Assembly (NCBI RefSeq): GCF_900143625.1
Contig: NZ_FRFF01000003.1
Location: 1 to 64,000 of the forward strand
Source of the DNA: Nocardiopsis sp. JB363
Lineage (GTDB): Bacteria > Actinomycetota > Actinomycetes > Streptosporangiales > Streptosporangiaceae
DNA: 64,000 nucleotides
Reading direction: 5' to 3'
The notes under the pieces were generated by a model. It was not told the origin of the DNA and ran no database searches. It saw only the letters and a program-made list of their open reading frames with translations. Below are positions 32,052 to 41,601 of this stretch, piece by piece. A program made the position numbers and the translations under genes. Numbering within the stretch: position 1 is the first letter of the stretch; each line of letters begins with the position of its first letter.

Positions 32052-32681
32052 ATGACGAGTCAGACCCAGGGTGCTCGGACACGACTGTCGCGCGATGAGA
32101 GCCGCGAGGAGACGCGACGGCGGTTGGTCGACTCCGCGACCGAGCTCTTCGCCCGGTTCGGTGTCTCCGACACCTCGCTCCACACTGTGGCCGAGCACGC
32201 CGGGTACAGCAGGGGAGCATTCCACAGCAACTTCGCCGACAAGGCGGAACTGGCCGAAGCGGTGGCGTTGAGCGCCACCTCGACGATCGGGCCGACACTC
32301 GACGCGCTGTTGTCCGGCCCCTCCCCGAGTTCCGAGCGGCTCCGGGACTACATTCGCGGCTACCTGAGCTTCTGCGCGGAGCACCCGGTCCAGACGGGAG
32401 CGCTGATCGCCGTGGTCGGGTTCCAGAGCCGGTTCGACACCGCCCGGTTCACCTCCCGAATGGAAGAGTCGTTCCGCGGCCTGATCGGACTGTTCGAGGA
32501 CGGTCAGAACCGCGACGAAATGCGCCCCTTCGACCCGTGGTTCATGGCATACGTGCTCCGCACGACGCTCGACGCCTCCGCGGCCCGTATCGACGCGGGA
32601 ACACTGCCGACCTCAGCGGAGGAAACGATCAATGAGGTCGTCGACATATTCGACCTGGCGACACGGAGAGAGACGAACTGA
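32052..32681 (+). CDS. TetR-family transcriptional regulator
   Basis: 209 residues. The N-terminal HTH reads ETRRRLVDSATELFARFGVSDTSLHTVAEHAGYSRGAFHSNFADKAELAEAV, a standard TetR helix-turn-helix (residues about 18-70). The C-terminal domain fits TetR_C size. The ligand is unknown. The ATG at 32052 fits a leaderless transcript better than the ATG at 32040, which would lie inside the palindrome. Its TGA shares one base with the ATG of the next gene. Confidence 0.9.
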   Translation: MTSQTQGARTRLSRDESREETRRRLVDSATELFARFGVSDTSLHTVAEHAGYSRGAFHSNFADKAELAEAVALSATSTIGPTLDALLSGPSPSSERLRDYIRGYLSFCAEHPVQTGALIAVVGFQSRFDTARFTSRMEESFRGLIGLFEDGQNRDEMRPFDPWFMAYVLRTTLDASAARIDAGTLPTSAEETINEVVDIFDLATRRETN

Positions 32682-33025
32682 TGGAACGAACCTATCGAGT
32701 GACCGTTCGAGGCAGGTTCACTGATCTGACATCGCAACAACGCACCCGGTTGTTGGCCGAGCAGAGCGATCATGGGTTGTTCAGTGCGACCTTCAGCCGT
32801 GAGGGAACCTTCCTGTACGGTCCCGAACTCGCCGGCTACCAGTTCCGATCCGAAGTCGTCATCGACGAGCCCGACCCGGTCGACGCGGAGACGCTCGCGC
32901 GAATGCAGGCGGAGGACCACGCGACCACCGACCTGGAGAACCGCGGTTTCCAGGGGCGGATCGTCGACGTATCGGCCGTATGCATGAACGACATACGCGT
33001 CCGAAGAGGAAGCTCACGCTCATGA
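32681..33025 (+). CDS. DUF6204-family protein
   Basis: 114 residues; starts MERTYRVTVRGRFTDLTSQQRTRLLAEQSDHGLFSATFSREGTFLY, followed by YQFRSEVVIDEP. This resembles the DUF6204 family of small actinobacterial proteins. The stop-start overlap TGATG with the TetR gene implies coupled translation, so it may be the regulator's partner or target. Confidence 0.75.
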   Translation: MERTYRVTVRGRFTDLTSQQRTRLLAEQSDHGLFSATFSREGTFLYGPELAGYQFRSEVVIDEPDPVDAETLARMQAEDHATTDLENRGFQGRIVDVSAVCMNDIRVRRGSSRS

Positions 33026-33161
33026 CTCCGCCACGGGCCCGTGGAGGACCTCTCGTGGGTGCTCGTCCGTCGAGTGGATTCGAGACCTTGAAGCGGAACT
33101 CCACGACGTCGCCCCGGGACTAGAGTTCCTACGACATCCACGAACGACGAACGAGGACTCC

Positions 33162-33773
33162 GTGAAGATCACTTTGGTCGGCGGTTCTCAGGGCACCGGC
33201 GCGCGACTGGCCGCCCTCGCGCGCGAGGCGGGACACGACGTCACGATCGTCTCGCGCGCCGCCGACGCCGCAGGCGCGGGCCGCGTGATCACCGGCGACG
33301 CCACGGATCCCACCGTGGCCGCGGAAGCGGTCACCGAAGCCGACGCCGTCGTGGTGACCGTGGGCGGCGCGAAGGGAGTGCCCCATCAGCGCACCGCGGT
33401 CACCAAGAGCGTGATCAAGGCGATGGAGGAGGCCGGGGTGCGCCGCCTCCTCGTTCAGTCCTCCCTGGGCGCGGGCGACTCCACTTCACAACTCCCCGGC
33501 CCGATCGGTCTGATCACCCGGCTCCTGCTCGCCAAACCCCTGGCCGACCACAACGAGCAGGAGGCGGCCGTCCGGACTTCGGGGCTGGACTGGACCGTGG
33601 TCCGACCGACGGGACTCACCGACAAGCGGCCCACGGGTGCGTGGCGTGCGTTGGAGGTGGCGGACCAGGGCCGGCTCGGTGGCACGATCACCCGGGCCGA
33701 CCTCGCCGCGTACATGCTCCGGGTCCTGGAGGACGACGCGACCATCGGCAAGGCCATCGGGGTGAGCAACTGA
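33162..33773 (+). CDS. NAD(P)-binding atypical SDR-like protein
   Basis: 203 residues with an N-terminal Rossmann motif MKITLVGGSQGTGARLAALAREAGHDVTIVSR and the strand DAVVVTVGGAKG. Later blocks RRLLVQSSLG, LDWTVVRPTGL and TITRADLAAYMLRVLED are those of the NmrA-like/atypical short-chain dehydrogenase group. It lacks the classical YxxxK pair, so it may be a redox sensor or an isomerase-type enzyme. The GTG at 33162 has CGAGGACTCC upstream. Confidence 0.85.
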   Translation: MKITLVGGSQGTGARLAALAREAGHDVTIVSRAADAAGAGRVITGDATDPTVAAEAVTEADAVVVTVGGAKGVPHQRTAVTKSVIKAMEEAGVRRLLVQSSLGAGDSTSQLPGPIGLITRLLLAKPLADHNEQEAAVRTSGLDWTVVRPTGLTDKRPTGAWRALEVADQGRLGGTITRADLAAYMLRVLEDDATIGKAIGVSN

Positions 33774-33822
33774 CCCCGGGCCGCGCCGTCGACCGGATCC
33801 CCGGTGAGGACGAGAAGCGGGG

Positions 33823-34803
33823 TCAGAACCAGTTCTCGGCCAGCAGCTGGAGTGAGCGTTCACGGACGGCCGGGTCGTAGGCGTAGGTGACGGTGATGAG
33901 CTCATCGGCGCCCGTGCGCTCGACGAACTCGGTCAGCTGACGCACGGCGGTCCGCGGGCCGCCCACGGCCTTGATGCTGAGCATCGGGTTGTCCCCGCCC
34001 CGCGCCTGGGCCGGGTCGATCGGCGGCTGGAGCTTGCGACGCCGGCCGGTCGAGATGTCGCCGAACATCTGGATCAGGGTGGTGTACTCGCGCTCGGCCT
34101 CGGCGTCGCTGTCGGCCACCATCACGTTGATTCCGGCCATGACGTAGGGCTTGTCGATCTGCGCCGTCGGAGCGTCGGCGGTGAAGCTGCTCCGGTAGAC
34201 CTTGATCGCGTCGTCGAGCTGGTCGGGCGCGAAGTGCGAGGCGACGGAGAACGGCAGCCCGAGCTGACCGGCGATGGAAGCACCGTTGACGGTCGAGCCG
34301 AGGACCCAGATCGGGACCTCGGTGCCCTGGGACACCGCCGAGGCGATCGGCGCGCTCCGGCTCGTGCCTTCGCTGCCGAACCAGCCCTGGAGGTCGAAGA
34401 TGTTCTCCGCGAACGCCTGCGGTTCGGCCGAGGAACGGCTCAGCGCCTGGGCCGTCATCATGTCGGTGCCCGGCGCCCGGCCCAGACCGAGGTCGATACG
34501 GTCACCGTGGATGTTGGCCAGCGTGCCGTACTGTTCGGCCACCATGAGCGGGGCGTGGTTGGGGAACATGACGCCGCCCGATCCCACGCGGATCCGCTCG
34601 GTCACCGTGGCGGCCTGGTCGATGAGCAACGCCGTGGCGCTGGCGGCGAGGTTCATGGTGTTGTGGTGCTCCGCGAACCAGAGTCGCGTATAGCCGAGCC
34701 GGTCGGCCACACGCGCCGCCGACATCGACGCCGCGATGCCCTCGCGGGCCGTCGACCCCTCGGAGATGGAGACAAGGTCGAGAATACTCAGTGGGACCGG
34801 CAC
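33823..34803 (-). CDS. Luciferase-like (LLM class) flavin monooxygenase
   Basis: 326 residues of the single-component LLM family that uses F420H2 or FMNH2. Visible blocks: SILDLVSISEG, YTRLWFAEHHN (residues about 39-49), RVGSGGVMFPNHAPLMVAEQYGTLANIHGDRIDLGLGRAPGTD and IWVLGSTVNGASIAGQLGLPFSVASHFAPD. These are characteristic of the MsnO8-like group. Substrate unknown. It is monocistronic and convergent with the SDR-like gene. Confidence 0.9.
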   Translation of the reverse strand: MPVPLSILDLVSISEGSTAREGIAASMSAARVADRLGYTRLWFAEHHNTMNLAASATALLIDQAATVTERIRVGSGGVMFPNHAPLMVAEQYGTLANIHGDRIDLGLGRAPGTDMMTAQALSRSSAEPQAFAENIFDLQGWFGSEGTSRSAPIASAVSQGTEVPIWVLGSTVNGASIAGQLGLPFSVASHFAPDQLDDAIKVYRSSFTADAPTAQIDKPYVMAGINVMVADSDAEAEREYTTLIQMFGDISTGRRRKLQPPIDPAQARGGDNPMLSIKAVGGPRTAVRQLTEFVERTGADELITVTYAYDPAVRERSLQLLAENWF

Positions 34804-34835
34804 AGTAGGTCTTCTCCTTCACGAAAAGCTTGGCC

Positions 34836-34855
34836 GGGCCGCGGTGACGCGGCCC
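34836..34855 (-). terminator. Terminator hairpin after ychF
   Basis: GGGCCGCG pairs perfectly with CGCGGCCC around a GTGA loop, about 80 bp downstream of the ychF stop. Confidence 0.5.
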
Positions 34856-34937
34856 CGACTCGGGTGTGACCCAGAGCGAGCGTCGCCAGGTGTCACGAAG
34901 GGCGGCCCAGGACTCCCCGGACCGCCCTCGCATCGGA

Positions 34938-36023
34938 TCAGACGTTGAAACGGAACTCCACAACGTCGCCGTCCGACATCACGTATTCCTTGCCCTCCAT
35001 ACGGACCTTGCCCGCGGCGCGGGCCGCGGCCATGTCGCCGTTCTCGACGAGGTCGTCGAAGGACACGGTCTCGGCCTTGATGAAGCCGCGTTCGAAGTCG
35101 GTGTGGATGACACCGGCCGCCTGGGGGGCCGTCGCGCCCTTCCTGATCGTCCAGGCGCGCGCCTCCTTGGGACCCGCGGTCAGGTACGTCTGAAGCCCGA
35201 GCGTGGCGAAGCCGACGCGGACGAGCTGGGCCAGGCCCGACTCGGTCTGGCCGAGGGACTCCAGCAGCTCCTGGGCCTCGTCCTCCTCCAGCTCGGCCAG
35301 CTCCGCCTCGATCTTGGCGTCGAGGAAGATCGCCTCGGCCGGGGAGACCAGCTCCTGCAGCTTGGTGCGCAGGGCCTCGTCTTCGAGCTCGTCGCTGTCG
35401 AGGTTGAACACGTAGATGAACGGCTTGACGGTGAGCAGGCTCAGCTCGCGCAGCCGGCCCAGGTCCACACCCTTGGCCTGGGACAGCGAAGTGCCCTCGT
35501 TCAGGATCTCCTGGGCCTCGTTGGCGGCCACGAGGAGCTCCTGGGCGCCCTTGTCCTTGGCGTTGCGCTTGGCGTCCTTCTCCAGGCGCGGGATCGCCTT
35601 CTCCAGGGTCTGGAGGTCGGCGAGGATCAGTTCGGTGTTGATGGTCTCGATGTCGCGGGAGGGCTCGATGTCACCGTCGACGTGGGTGACGTCGGCGTCC
35701 TCGAAGGCCCGGATGACCTGGCAGATCGCGTCGCTCTCGCGGATGTTGGCGAGGAACTTGTTACCCAGGCCCTCACCGGTGGAGGCGCCGCGGACGATGC
35801 CCGCGATGTCCACGAAGTCCACCGTCGCCGGAAGGATCTTCGCGGAACCGAAGATCTCGGCCAGCTTTCCGAGCCGGGCATCGGGAACACCCACGACCCC
35901 GACGTTGGGCTCGATGGTCGCGAACGGATAGTTCGCGGCCAGAGCGTCGTTTTTGGTCAGGGCGTTGAAAAGGGTGGACTTGCCGACGTTGGGCAGGCCG
36001 ACGATCCCGATAGACAGACTCAC
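34938..36023 (-). CDS. ychF: Redox-regulated ATPase YchF (Obg-like)
   Basis: 361 residues, the usual length. G1 is GLPNVGKST near the N-terminus. The NKxD-equivalent is replaced by the YchF-type strand [12 protein letters not shown], in line with the family's preference for ATP over GTP. A coiled-coil insertion (about 130-200) and the C-terminal TGS domain ([53 protein letters not shown]) are present. It binds ribosomes and acts in stress control in other bacteria. The GTG start at 36023 is 8 nt after TACACT on the coding strand, so it may be leaderless. Confidence 0.95.
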   Translation of the reverse strand: MSLSIGIVGLPNVGKSTLFNALTKNDALAANYPFATIEPNVGVVGVPDARLGKLAEIFGSAKILPATVDFVDIAGIVRGASTGEGLGNKFLANIRESDAICQVIRAFEDADVTHVDGDIEPSRDIETINTELILADLQTLEKAIPRLEKDAKRNAKDKGAQELLVAANEAQEILNEGTSLSQAKGVDLGRLRELSLLTVKPFIYVFNLDSDELEDEALRTKLQELVSPAEAIFLDAKIEAELAELEEDEAQELLESLGQTESGLAQLVRVGFATLGLQTYLTAGPKEARAWTIRKGATAPQAAGVIHTDFERGFIKAETVSFDDLVENGDMAAARAAGKVRMEGKEYVMSDGDVVEFRFNV

Positions 36024-36233
36024 AAGCTCAGAGTGTATGCGTCCCGACGGGTGGGCGAGGACCGAGAACTTTCATGAAAACCCAGTGCACCGACATCGCT
36101 ACTCAGAGTAGGTTCGAGGTGCGAAGCCGGGCACCTCGGACGGGGAGACGGAGACGTCCGAACAAGTACACAGATCGGACGGCGGGGTGACCGGCGACGC
36201 CCACGGCACCATTCTTTGGGGGAAGAGGACACT

Positions 36234-37199
36234 GTGGTCCACGACCAACTGCGCGCACTCGTGCGCCGATACCCGATCGTGCGTTTCGCCACCCGCCGGA
36301 TCCGCGTCCACCTGCCCAGACGACTCGGTGGCCTGGACCCCGCCCGTGTCCCGCCGCGCCGCCGCCACCTCACCCTCACGCTCCCTCGCACCGAGAGCGA
36401 CACACGGGCCCTGGGCCCGGACCGGGTCGAACTCCAACTGCCGGGTGACCTGACGGTCCCCCGCAGGTTGGCCGCCCAGGGGCTGTCCTGGCACGAGCCC
36501 GACAGCCTCTCCTGCTTCATGGCGATCCTGGACCACACCGGACCGGGCGCGGTCCTGGACGTGGGGGCGGGGGTGGGCGTGTACGCGATGCTCGCCGCCG
36601 CGCGTTCGCGCCGGCCCGTATTCGCCTTCGAGCCCACACCCGAGCTCGCCGCGGCGGCGCGCTCGGTGTCGTCGGCGGCCCATCTCGGTTTCAGCGTGGT
36701 CGAACTGGCCCTGAGCAACCACAACGGCACGGCCCGACTCCAGCGGGCGTTGCACAACGACATGTGTCATCAGGTCGTGCACAACGTCCGCCCCGGCCTG
36801 CACCACCTGACCGTCGGGGCCACCACACTGGCCCGGTGGAACGAGACGGCGGGCAGTCTTCCCACCGTGGTGAAGATCGACACCGCCGGGAGCGAACCCG
36901 AAGTGGTGGCCGGTGGACTGGAGATCCTGCGCCGCTACCGGCCCTGGATGCTCGTCAAGGTCCGGCCCGACCGCGGCCTGGAGGAACGCCTGATGGCCCT
37001 CATGGAACCGTTGGAGTACCTGTGGTTTCCGGTGGCCGGCGATCCGCCTTATGAATCCCGCACCCAGATCTGTGGGCGTGCCTCCCCCTCCTGGGAGCGC
37101 ATGTGGCTGCTCACCCCCGAGGAACCACCGGAGGCGTTCTGGCGCTCACTGCGGGAGTGGCGCACCGCCCTGGAGTCGTGCCGAGGGAACCGGAACTGA
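36234..37199 (+). CDS. FkbM-family SAM-dependent methyltransferase
   Basis: 321 residues. The SAM-binding motif I is VLDVGAGVGVYAMLAAA (about residues 104-120); then FAFEPTPELAAAARSV, VVELALSNHNGTARL, LPTVVKIDTAGSEPEVVAGGLEILRRYRPWMLVKV and YLWFPVAG, all FkbM features. The substrate is unknown: FkbM proteins methylate hydroxyl groups of sugars or polyketides. A basic N-terminal extension of about 75 residues is unusual. The GTG at 36234 follows GAGGACACT; a TTG six codons upstream is possible. Monocistronic, between ychF and rmuC. Confidence 0.85.
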   Translation: MVHDQLRALVRRYPIVRFATRRIRVHLPRRLGGLDPARVPPRRRHLTLTLPRTESDTRALGPDRVELQLPGDLTVPRRLAAQGLSWHEPDSLSCFMAILDHTGPGAVLDVGAGVGVYAMLAAARSRRPVFAFEPTPELAAAARSVSSAAHLGFSVVELALSNHNGTARLQRALHNDMCHQVVHNVRPGLHHLTVGATTLARWNETAGSLPTVVKIDTAGSEPEVVAGGLEILRRYRPWMLVKVRPDRGLEERLMALMEPLEYLWFPVAGDPPYESRTQICGRASPSWERMWLLTPEEPPEAFWRSLREWRTALESCRGNRN

Positions 37200-37216
37200 G
37201 CGGGGCTCACCCACGA

Positions 37217-37262
37217 TGCGCCCGTCGGGGGCCGGCCCACCCGGCCGCCCTCGACGGGCGCA
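37217..37262 (+). terminator. Terminator hairpin after FkbM gene
   Basis: TGCGCCCGTCG pairs with CGACGGGCGCA (11 bp), with an inner GGCCGG/CCGGCC stem. Confidence 0.6.
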
Positions 37263-37399
37263 CCCTCGCGTGACGATGCCGGGCCGTCGATCCCCGGTGC
37301 CGATGGGAGTCGCCGAAAGTTCCAGGGCGGTCCAACAACCCGAGGAAAACGTCCGTCATCGCCCCCGTCCCCACCGCCTCTGCGGGAACATGGGGCACC

Positions 37400-38641
37400 A
37401 TGGACGGCTTCGCACTCGTACTCATGCTCCTCATCGGCATCGCCATCGGCGTCGCGGTCGGATGGGCCCTCGCCCGTGGTCGGGACGCCCAGGCCCGGGC
37501 CGACGCCCGATCGGCGGAGGAACGCGCCACCTACGTGGAGGAACAGCTCGCCGACCGGTTCCGGGCGATGTCGGCGCAGGCGCTGGACCAGACCAATCAA
37601 CGATTCATGGAACTGGCCGAGGGGCGGCTGCGCGCGGTCAACGCCGAGGCGGGCGGTGACCTGGACGAGCGTCGCCGGGCGGTGGAACGGATGGTCGAAC
37701 CGCTCACCCAGACCCTGAACCGCGTGGAAACGCAGCTGCGCGAGGTGGACTCCGGGCGGGCCGCGGCGCACGCCGAACTCGCCAAGCAGGTGGACCTCGT
37801 GCGGGAGGGTTCCGAACGCCTGCGCGACCAGACCCAGTCCCTGGTGACCGCGTTGCGTCGACCCGAGGCGCGCGGCCGTTGGGGCGAACTGCAACTGCGC
37901 CGGGTGGCGGAGCTGGCGGGGATGGACGCGCACTGCGACTTCCAGGAACAGGCCGTGGCGGGCGCGCACCGCCCCGACATGGTGGTGCGGCTGGCCGGCG
38001 GCAAGAACATCGTCGTGGACTCCAAGGTGCCGCTGGCCGCCTACCTGGACGCCGTGGAGGTGGGCGAGGGGCCGAGCGCGGAGGAGCGGCTGCACGCGCA
38101 CGCCAAGCACCTGCGCACCCACGTGGACCAGTTGGCCGCGAAGTCGTACTGGGCGTCGTTCACCCCGTCACCGGAGTTCGTGGTGCTCTTCATCCCCGGC
38201 GAGGCGTTCCTGGCACCGGCGCTGGAACGCGACTCCGGGTTGTTGGAGGACGCCATGGCCCGCCGCGTGCACATCGCGACACCGACCACGCTCATCTCGC
38301 TGTTGCGGACCGCGCAGTACGCCTGGCAACAGGAGGCGTTGAGCGAGAACGCGCGCGAGGTGTTCGACCTGGGCAAGCAGCTGCACGGTCGCTTGTCGAC
38401 ACTGGGCGGGCACGTGGAGGGGCTGGGTCGGGCGCTGACCCGGACAGTGACCGCCTACAACCAGACGGTGGGTTCCCTGGAGAGCCGGGTGCTGGTGACC
38501 GCGCGGCGCTTCGGGGAGCTGGGCTTGGTCGACGGTGAGCTGGACCGACCGTCCGGGGTGGAGGAGCGCCCGCGCGGGGTGTCCTCACCGGAACTGAGCG
38601 AGGGCGGGCTCGACGGGGTCGGGACGAACGGGACCGGTTGA
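37400..38641 (+). CDS. rmuC: DNA recombination protein RmuC
   Basis: 413 residues. An N-terminal membrane helix (FALVLMLLIGIAIGVAVGWAL) is followed by a coiled coil (about 35-140) and the RmuC nuclease-like core: RGRWGELQLRRVAELAGM, DMVVRLAGGKNIVVDSKVPLAAYLDA, YWASFTPSPEFVVLFIPGEAFLAPAL, HIATPTTLISLLRTAQYAWQQEALSENAREV. RmuC limits DNA rearrangements at inverted repeats. The ATG at 37400 is close after GGGAACATGGGGCACC. The C-terminal 25 residues are low complexity, and a repeat tract begins directly after the stop. Confidence 0.95.
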   Translation: MDGFALVLMLLIGIAIGVAVGWALARGRDAQARADARSAEERATYVEEQLADRFRAMSAQALDQTNQRFMELAEGRLRAVNAEAGGDLDERRRAVERMVEPLTQTLNRVETQLREVDSGRAAAHAELAKQVDLVREGSERLRDQTQSLVTALRRPEARGRWGELQLRRVAELAGMDAHCDFQEQAVAGAHRPDMVVRLAGGKNIVVDSKVPLAAYLDAVEVGEGPSAEERLHAHAKHLRTHVDQLAAKSYWASFTPSPEFVVLFIPGEAFLAPALERDSGLLEDAMARRVHIATPTTLISLLRTAQYAWQQEALSENAREVFDLGKQLHGRLSTLGGHVEGLGRALTRTVTAYNQTVGSLESRVLVTARRFGELGLVDGELDRPSGVEERPRGVSSPELSEGGLDGVGTNGTG

Positions 38642-38644
38642 GAT

Positions 38645-38774
38645 ACGGGCCGATCGAGGCGCGGGCCGGTCAAGGCGCGGGCCGGTCAAGGCGCGGGCCG
38701 GTCGAGGCGCGGGCTGATCGAAGTGTGGGCTGATCGAAGTGCGGGCCGGTCGAGGTGCGGAATCGGTCGAAAGT
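38645..38774. repeat. 16-bp tandem repeat tract, about 8 copies
   Basis: Units of GCGGGCCGGTCRAGGC follow each other exactly every 16 bp from 38645 to about 38756, and a last decayed unit runs to about 38774. Three central copies are near identical. It starts right after the rmuC stop. Sixteen is not a multiple of three, so the frames crossing it are shadows. Confidence 0.8.
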
Positions 38775-39106
38775 ACGGGCCGGGCGCCAACGACTCGGAC
38801 ATCTGTGGAGCGTCCGGCGCGAACCCTCGCAAGCTCGACGGTATTCGGTGTGCGAACAACGAATAGATGGGCATGACCCAAACCGGGAGCAAGAGGTTCG
38901 GACACGGAGGGTGACGAACCACCCGAGTCTCCGGAATCGGCCCGAACCAGGTGGGGTGATCTCGGCGTCCAAGGGGTGGAAGGCACGATCGTCCCGGAAC
39001 GGGCAAGTGGCCGAAATGACGACACGATCCCGTGAAAGACCCACGAAGCCTTACTAGAAGTGACACACTAAACACTGTGAGTAACAAACTTGGGAGGCGC
39101 ACGACC
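38775..39106. other. Intergenic region upstream of DUF6542 gene
   Basis: Apart from the end of the repeat tract I see only the probable promoter region of the gene at 39107, including TAACAAACTTGGGAGGCGC just before it. Minus-strand frames here are translations of the repeats. Confidence 0.35.
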
Positions 39107-39715
39107 ATGCCCCCACGCAAGTCGGACGGTCCGGAGCCGGGACAGGCTCCGTATTTCGTGCGGTCCAACGGTCGTGGCCGGAACGTTTCGAGCGCGTCCA
39201 AGACACGCAGCCGACCCACGACCACCAAGAACACCACCAACGGGCGGACCGGAACGGTGCGATCCAGCGCCGAACGCGGTGCCACCGGTCGGACCACCTC
39301 CTCCGGAACCGTTCGATCGCCCCGGCTGACCGGACGCGGCGCGGTCCTGGTCATCGTCCTGAGCAGCTTCGCCGGAACGATGATCGCGAACCTGACCTCC
39401 ATCCCCGCCGTCCCAGGCATCATCTTCACGCTCGCCTGCCTGGCCACCGCCGCCCTGGTCCGCCCGGTCGACCTGCTCTCACTGTCGGTGAGCCCGCCGA
39501 TCGCCTACTTCATCGCGGTGGTCTGCGCCGAGAGCGTGCTCGCCGCCGGCAACGAGGGCTTCGTGCGGGTGCTCATCCTGGGCCTGGCCGCCCGGCTCGC
39601 CGAGATCGCCCCCTGGCTGTTCCTGGGTACCGCGCTCGTGCTGGTCATCGCGGTCTTCCGGGGCCTGCCCGGAAACCTCCGCACCCTGGGCGACGAGCTC
39701 AACGGACGCAACTGA
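39107..39715 (+). CDS. DUF6542 membrane protein
   Basis: 202 residues. A basic, Ser/Thr/Arg-rich N-terminus of about 75 residues precedes three or four helices (AVLVIVLSSFAGTMIANL, GIIFTLACLATAALVRPVDLLSLSVSPPIAYFIAVVCAESVLA, ILGLAARLAEIAPWLFLGTALVLVIAVFRG). The RPVDLLSLSVSPPIAYF block is typical of DUF6542 proteins, which often lie beside xseA/xseB and ychF in actinobacteria. The ATG at 39107 follows GGGAGG at 9 nt. Function unknown. Convergent with xseB. Confidence 0.8.
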   Translation: MPPRKSDGPEPGQAPYFVRSNGRGRNVSSASKTRSRPTTTKNTTNGRTGTVRSSAERGATGRTTSSGTVRSPRLTGRGAVLVIVLSSFAGTMIANLTSIPAVPGIIFTLACLATAALVRPVDLLSLSVSPPIAYFIAVVCAESVLAAGNEGFVRVLILGLAARLAEIAPWLFLGTALVLVIAVFRGLPGNLRTLGDELNGRN

Positions 39716-39739
39716 CCGGAACCCGGAGCCCGGGACCGG

Positions 39740-39982
39740 TCAGAACGGGGTGTCGGGGTCCGCCGGCGCGTCCTCGCGACGCTCGTCCATGGCGGCGGCC
39801 AGCTTGGCGCGGGCGCCCTCCAACCAACGCTCGCAGATCCGCGCCAGCTTCTCCCCACGCTCCCAGAGGGCGAGGGACTCCTGGAGGGTCAGGCCGCCCG
39901 ACTCCAGTTTTCGCACGACGTCGTTCAGCTCCTCCCGGCTCTCCTCGTAGCTCGGCTCCGGGGCCTCGTTGGTCTCGGTCAT
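39740..39982 (-). CDS. xseB: Exodeoxyribonuclease VII small subunit
   Basis: 80 residues: [55 protein letters not shown] is the standard XseB helical hairpin. The subunit binds the long XseA coiled coil to build the ssDNA-specific exonuclease. Its ATG overlaps the xseA stop by 4 nt (ATGA), the expected coupled order xseA-xseB. Confidence 0.95.
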   Translation of the reverse strand: MTETNEAPEPSYEESREELNDVVRKLESGGLTLQESLALWERGEKLARICERWLEGARAKLAAAMDERREDAPADPDTPF

Positions 39983-41538
39983 GCCTGTTCCCCCTGGGTG
40001 TCGTCGGTCGTGGTCTTCTTCGCGGTGCTCTTTGCGCCGGTGGACTTCGTCTTCGCCCCGGAGGACTTCGAGCCGGCGCCCTTCGTTCTGGCGCCCTTAC
40101 CGGCACCGCCGGTCTTCTTGGTGGTGGTGGCCTTCTCAGCGGGGCTCTTGCGGGCCGCGGGCTTCTTGGCGGGGGCCTTTCCCGTGGCCGCCTCCTCGGC
40201 CGGTTCTTCCGACTCCGAAGCCTCCTCCGATTCCGGAGACTCCTCCGACCTCGGGGGCTCTTCCGGCTCCGAGGACTCCTCCGGCTCCGGGGGCTCCTCC
40301 GGACCCGGCTCCGGACCGGTCGCGGGGTCGGTGTCCACCTCGTCCACGGTGGCGGTCAGACCGTCCTCGGCGAAGCGCAATCGCAGCTTCTCGCCCAGCT
40401 CGGGTTCGGTCGCCGAACGCACCACCGAACCGTCCTCGCGCTGCACGATCGCGTACCCGCGGGCCAAGGTGGTGGCCGGGGACAGCGCGTGCAGGCGCGC
40501 CTCGGTGTGACCCAAGGCCTCCTGGGCCCGGTCCAGCGAGATCGTCAGGCTGCGCCGCGCCCGATCGCGCAGTTCCAGGACCTGGTCCGTGAGACGTTCG
40601 GTCTCGCGCACCGGGTCGGCCAGCACCGGACGGGCCCGGATCCCCGCCAGCCAGGTGAGTTCGCGTTCCAAACCACCGCCGATCACCCGGCGACCGCGGT
40701 CGCGCAGCTGCCGGATGATCTCCAGCTGCTCCCCCACGTCCGGGATGGCCTTCTTGGCGGCGTCGGTGGGGGTGGAGGCGCGCACGTCGGCGACGTAGTC
40801 CAGCAGCGGGGTGTCCTGTTCGTGCCCGATCGCGCTGACCACCGGGGTGCCCGCCGCGGCCACGGCTCGCACCAGCGCCTCGTCGGAGAAGGGCAGCAGG
40901 TCCTCCATGGAGCCGCCACCGCGGGCGATGACGATGACGTCGACCTCGGGTCGCGCGTCCAGGTCGCGCAGGGCGTCGATGACCTCGCGGGTGGCGCGGT
41001 CGCCCTGCACGGCCACCGGGCGCACCTCGAAACGCACCGCGGGCCAACGACGGCGCCCGTTCTCCAGGACGTCGCGCTCGGCCGCCGAGTCGCGGCCACA
41101 GATCAGACCGACCGTGTTGGGCAGGAACGGCAGGGGGCGTTTGCGTTCGGGGGCGAACAGGCCCTCGGAGGTGAGGGTGCGGCGCAGCTGTTCGAGTCGG
41201 GCCAGCAGTTCGCCGATACCGACGTGCCGGATCTCCCGGGCACGCAGTGAGAACGTGCCCCTGAGCTGGTAGAAGTCGGGTTTGGCATGGACGACCACGC
41301 GGTCGCCGGGGCCTGGTGGTGGATCCTGACGGCGCAGCACACCCGTCTCACAGATGACCCGGACCGAGGCGTTGGCGACCGGGTCGCGCAGGGTCAGATA
41401 GCTCATCCGCCCACGCGAGTTGAGTTCGGCGACCTGGCCCTCGACCCAGATCGCGCCCAACCGGTCGACCCAACCACCGACCGCCTGAAGCACGGCCCGG
41501 ACCGGCTGCGGTGACTCCGCGGAACTCTCCATACCCAT
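39979..41538 (-). CDS. xseA: Exodeoxyribonuclease VII large subunit with extra tail
   Basis: 519 residues, over 100 more than usual. N-terminal OB fold ([23 protein letters not shown].., residues about 29-110); catalytic region with [62 protein letters not shown] and [29 protein letters not shown]; then the coiled coil and closing block [10 protein letters not shown]. From about residue 404 comes a tail: about 50 residues of Glu/Pro/Ser, then about 60 of Lys/Ala/Thr/Gly ([28 protein letters not shown]) resembling histone H1. ATG at 41538; coupled to xseB. Confidence 0.95.
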   Translation of the reverse strand: MGMESSAESPQPVRAVLQAVGGWVDRLGAIWVEGQVAELNSRGRMSYLTLRDPVANASVRVICETGVLRRQDPPPGPGDRVVVHAKPDFYQLRGTFSLRAREIRHVGIGELLARLEQLRRTLTSEGLFAPERKRPLPFLPNTVGLICGRDSAAERDVLENGRRRWPAVRFEVRPVAVQGDRATREVIDALRDLDARPEVDVIVIARGGGSMEDLLPFSDEALVRAVAAAGTPVVSAIGHEQDTPLLDYVADVRASTPTDAAKKAIPDVGEQLEIIRQLRDRGRRVIGGGLERELTWLAGIRARPVLADPVRETERLTDQVLELRDRARRSLTISLDRAQEALGHTEARLHALSPATTLARGYAIVQREDGSVVRSATEPELGEKLRLRFAEDGLTATVDEVDTDPATGPEPGPEEPPEPEESSEPEEPPRSEESPESEEASESEEPAEEAATGKAPAKKPAARKSPAEKATTTKKTGGAGKGARTKGAGSKSSGAKTKSTGAKSTAKKTTTDDTQGEQA

Positions 41539-41601
41539 GGGTCCAGAGCCTAGGCCAGGGTGGCGACAGTTCCCGATTCGACGGTGACCGTGGGCCGGGC
41601 G

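Noticed and set aside
38670-39447. Several overlapping minus-strand open frames of 120-250 codons
   Set aside because: They are translations of the 16-bp repeat tract and of the shadow of the DUF6542 gene; no ribosome sites and biased Ser/Arg/Pro composition.
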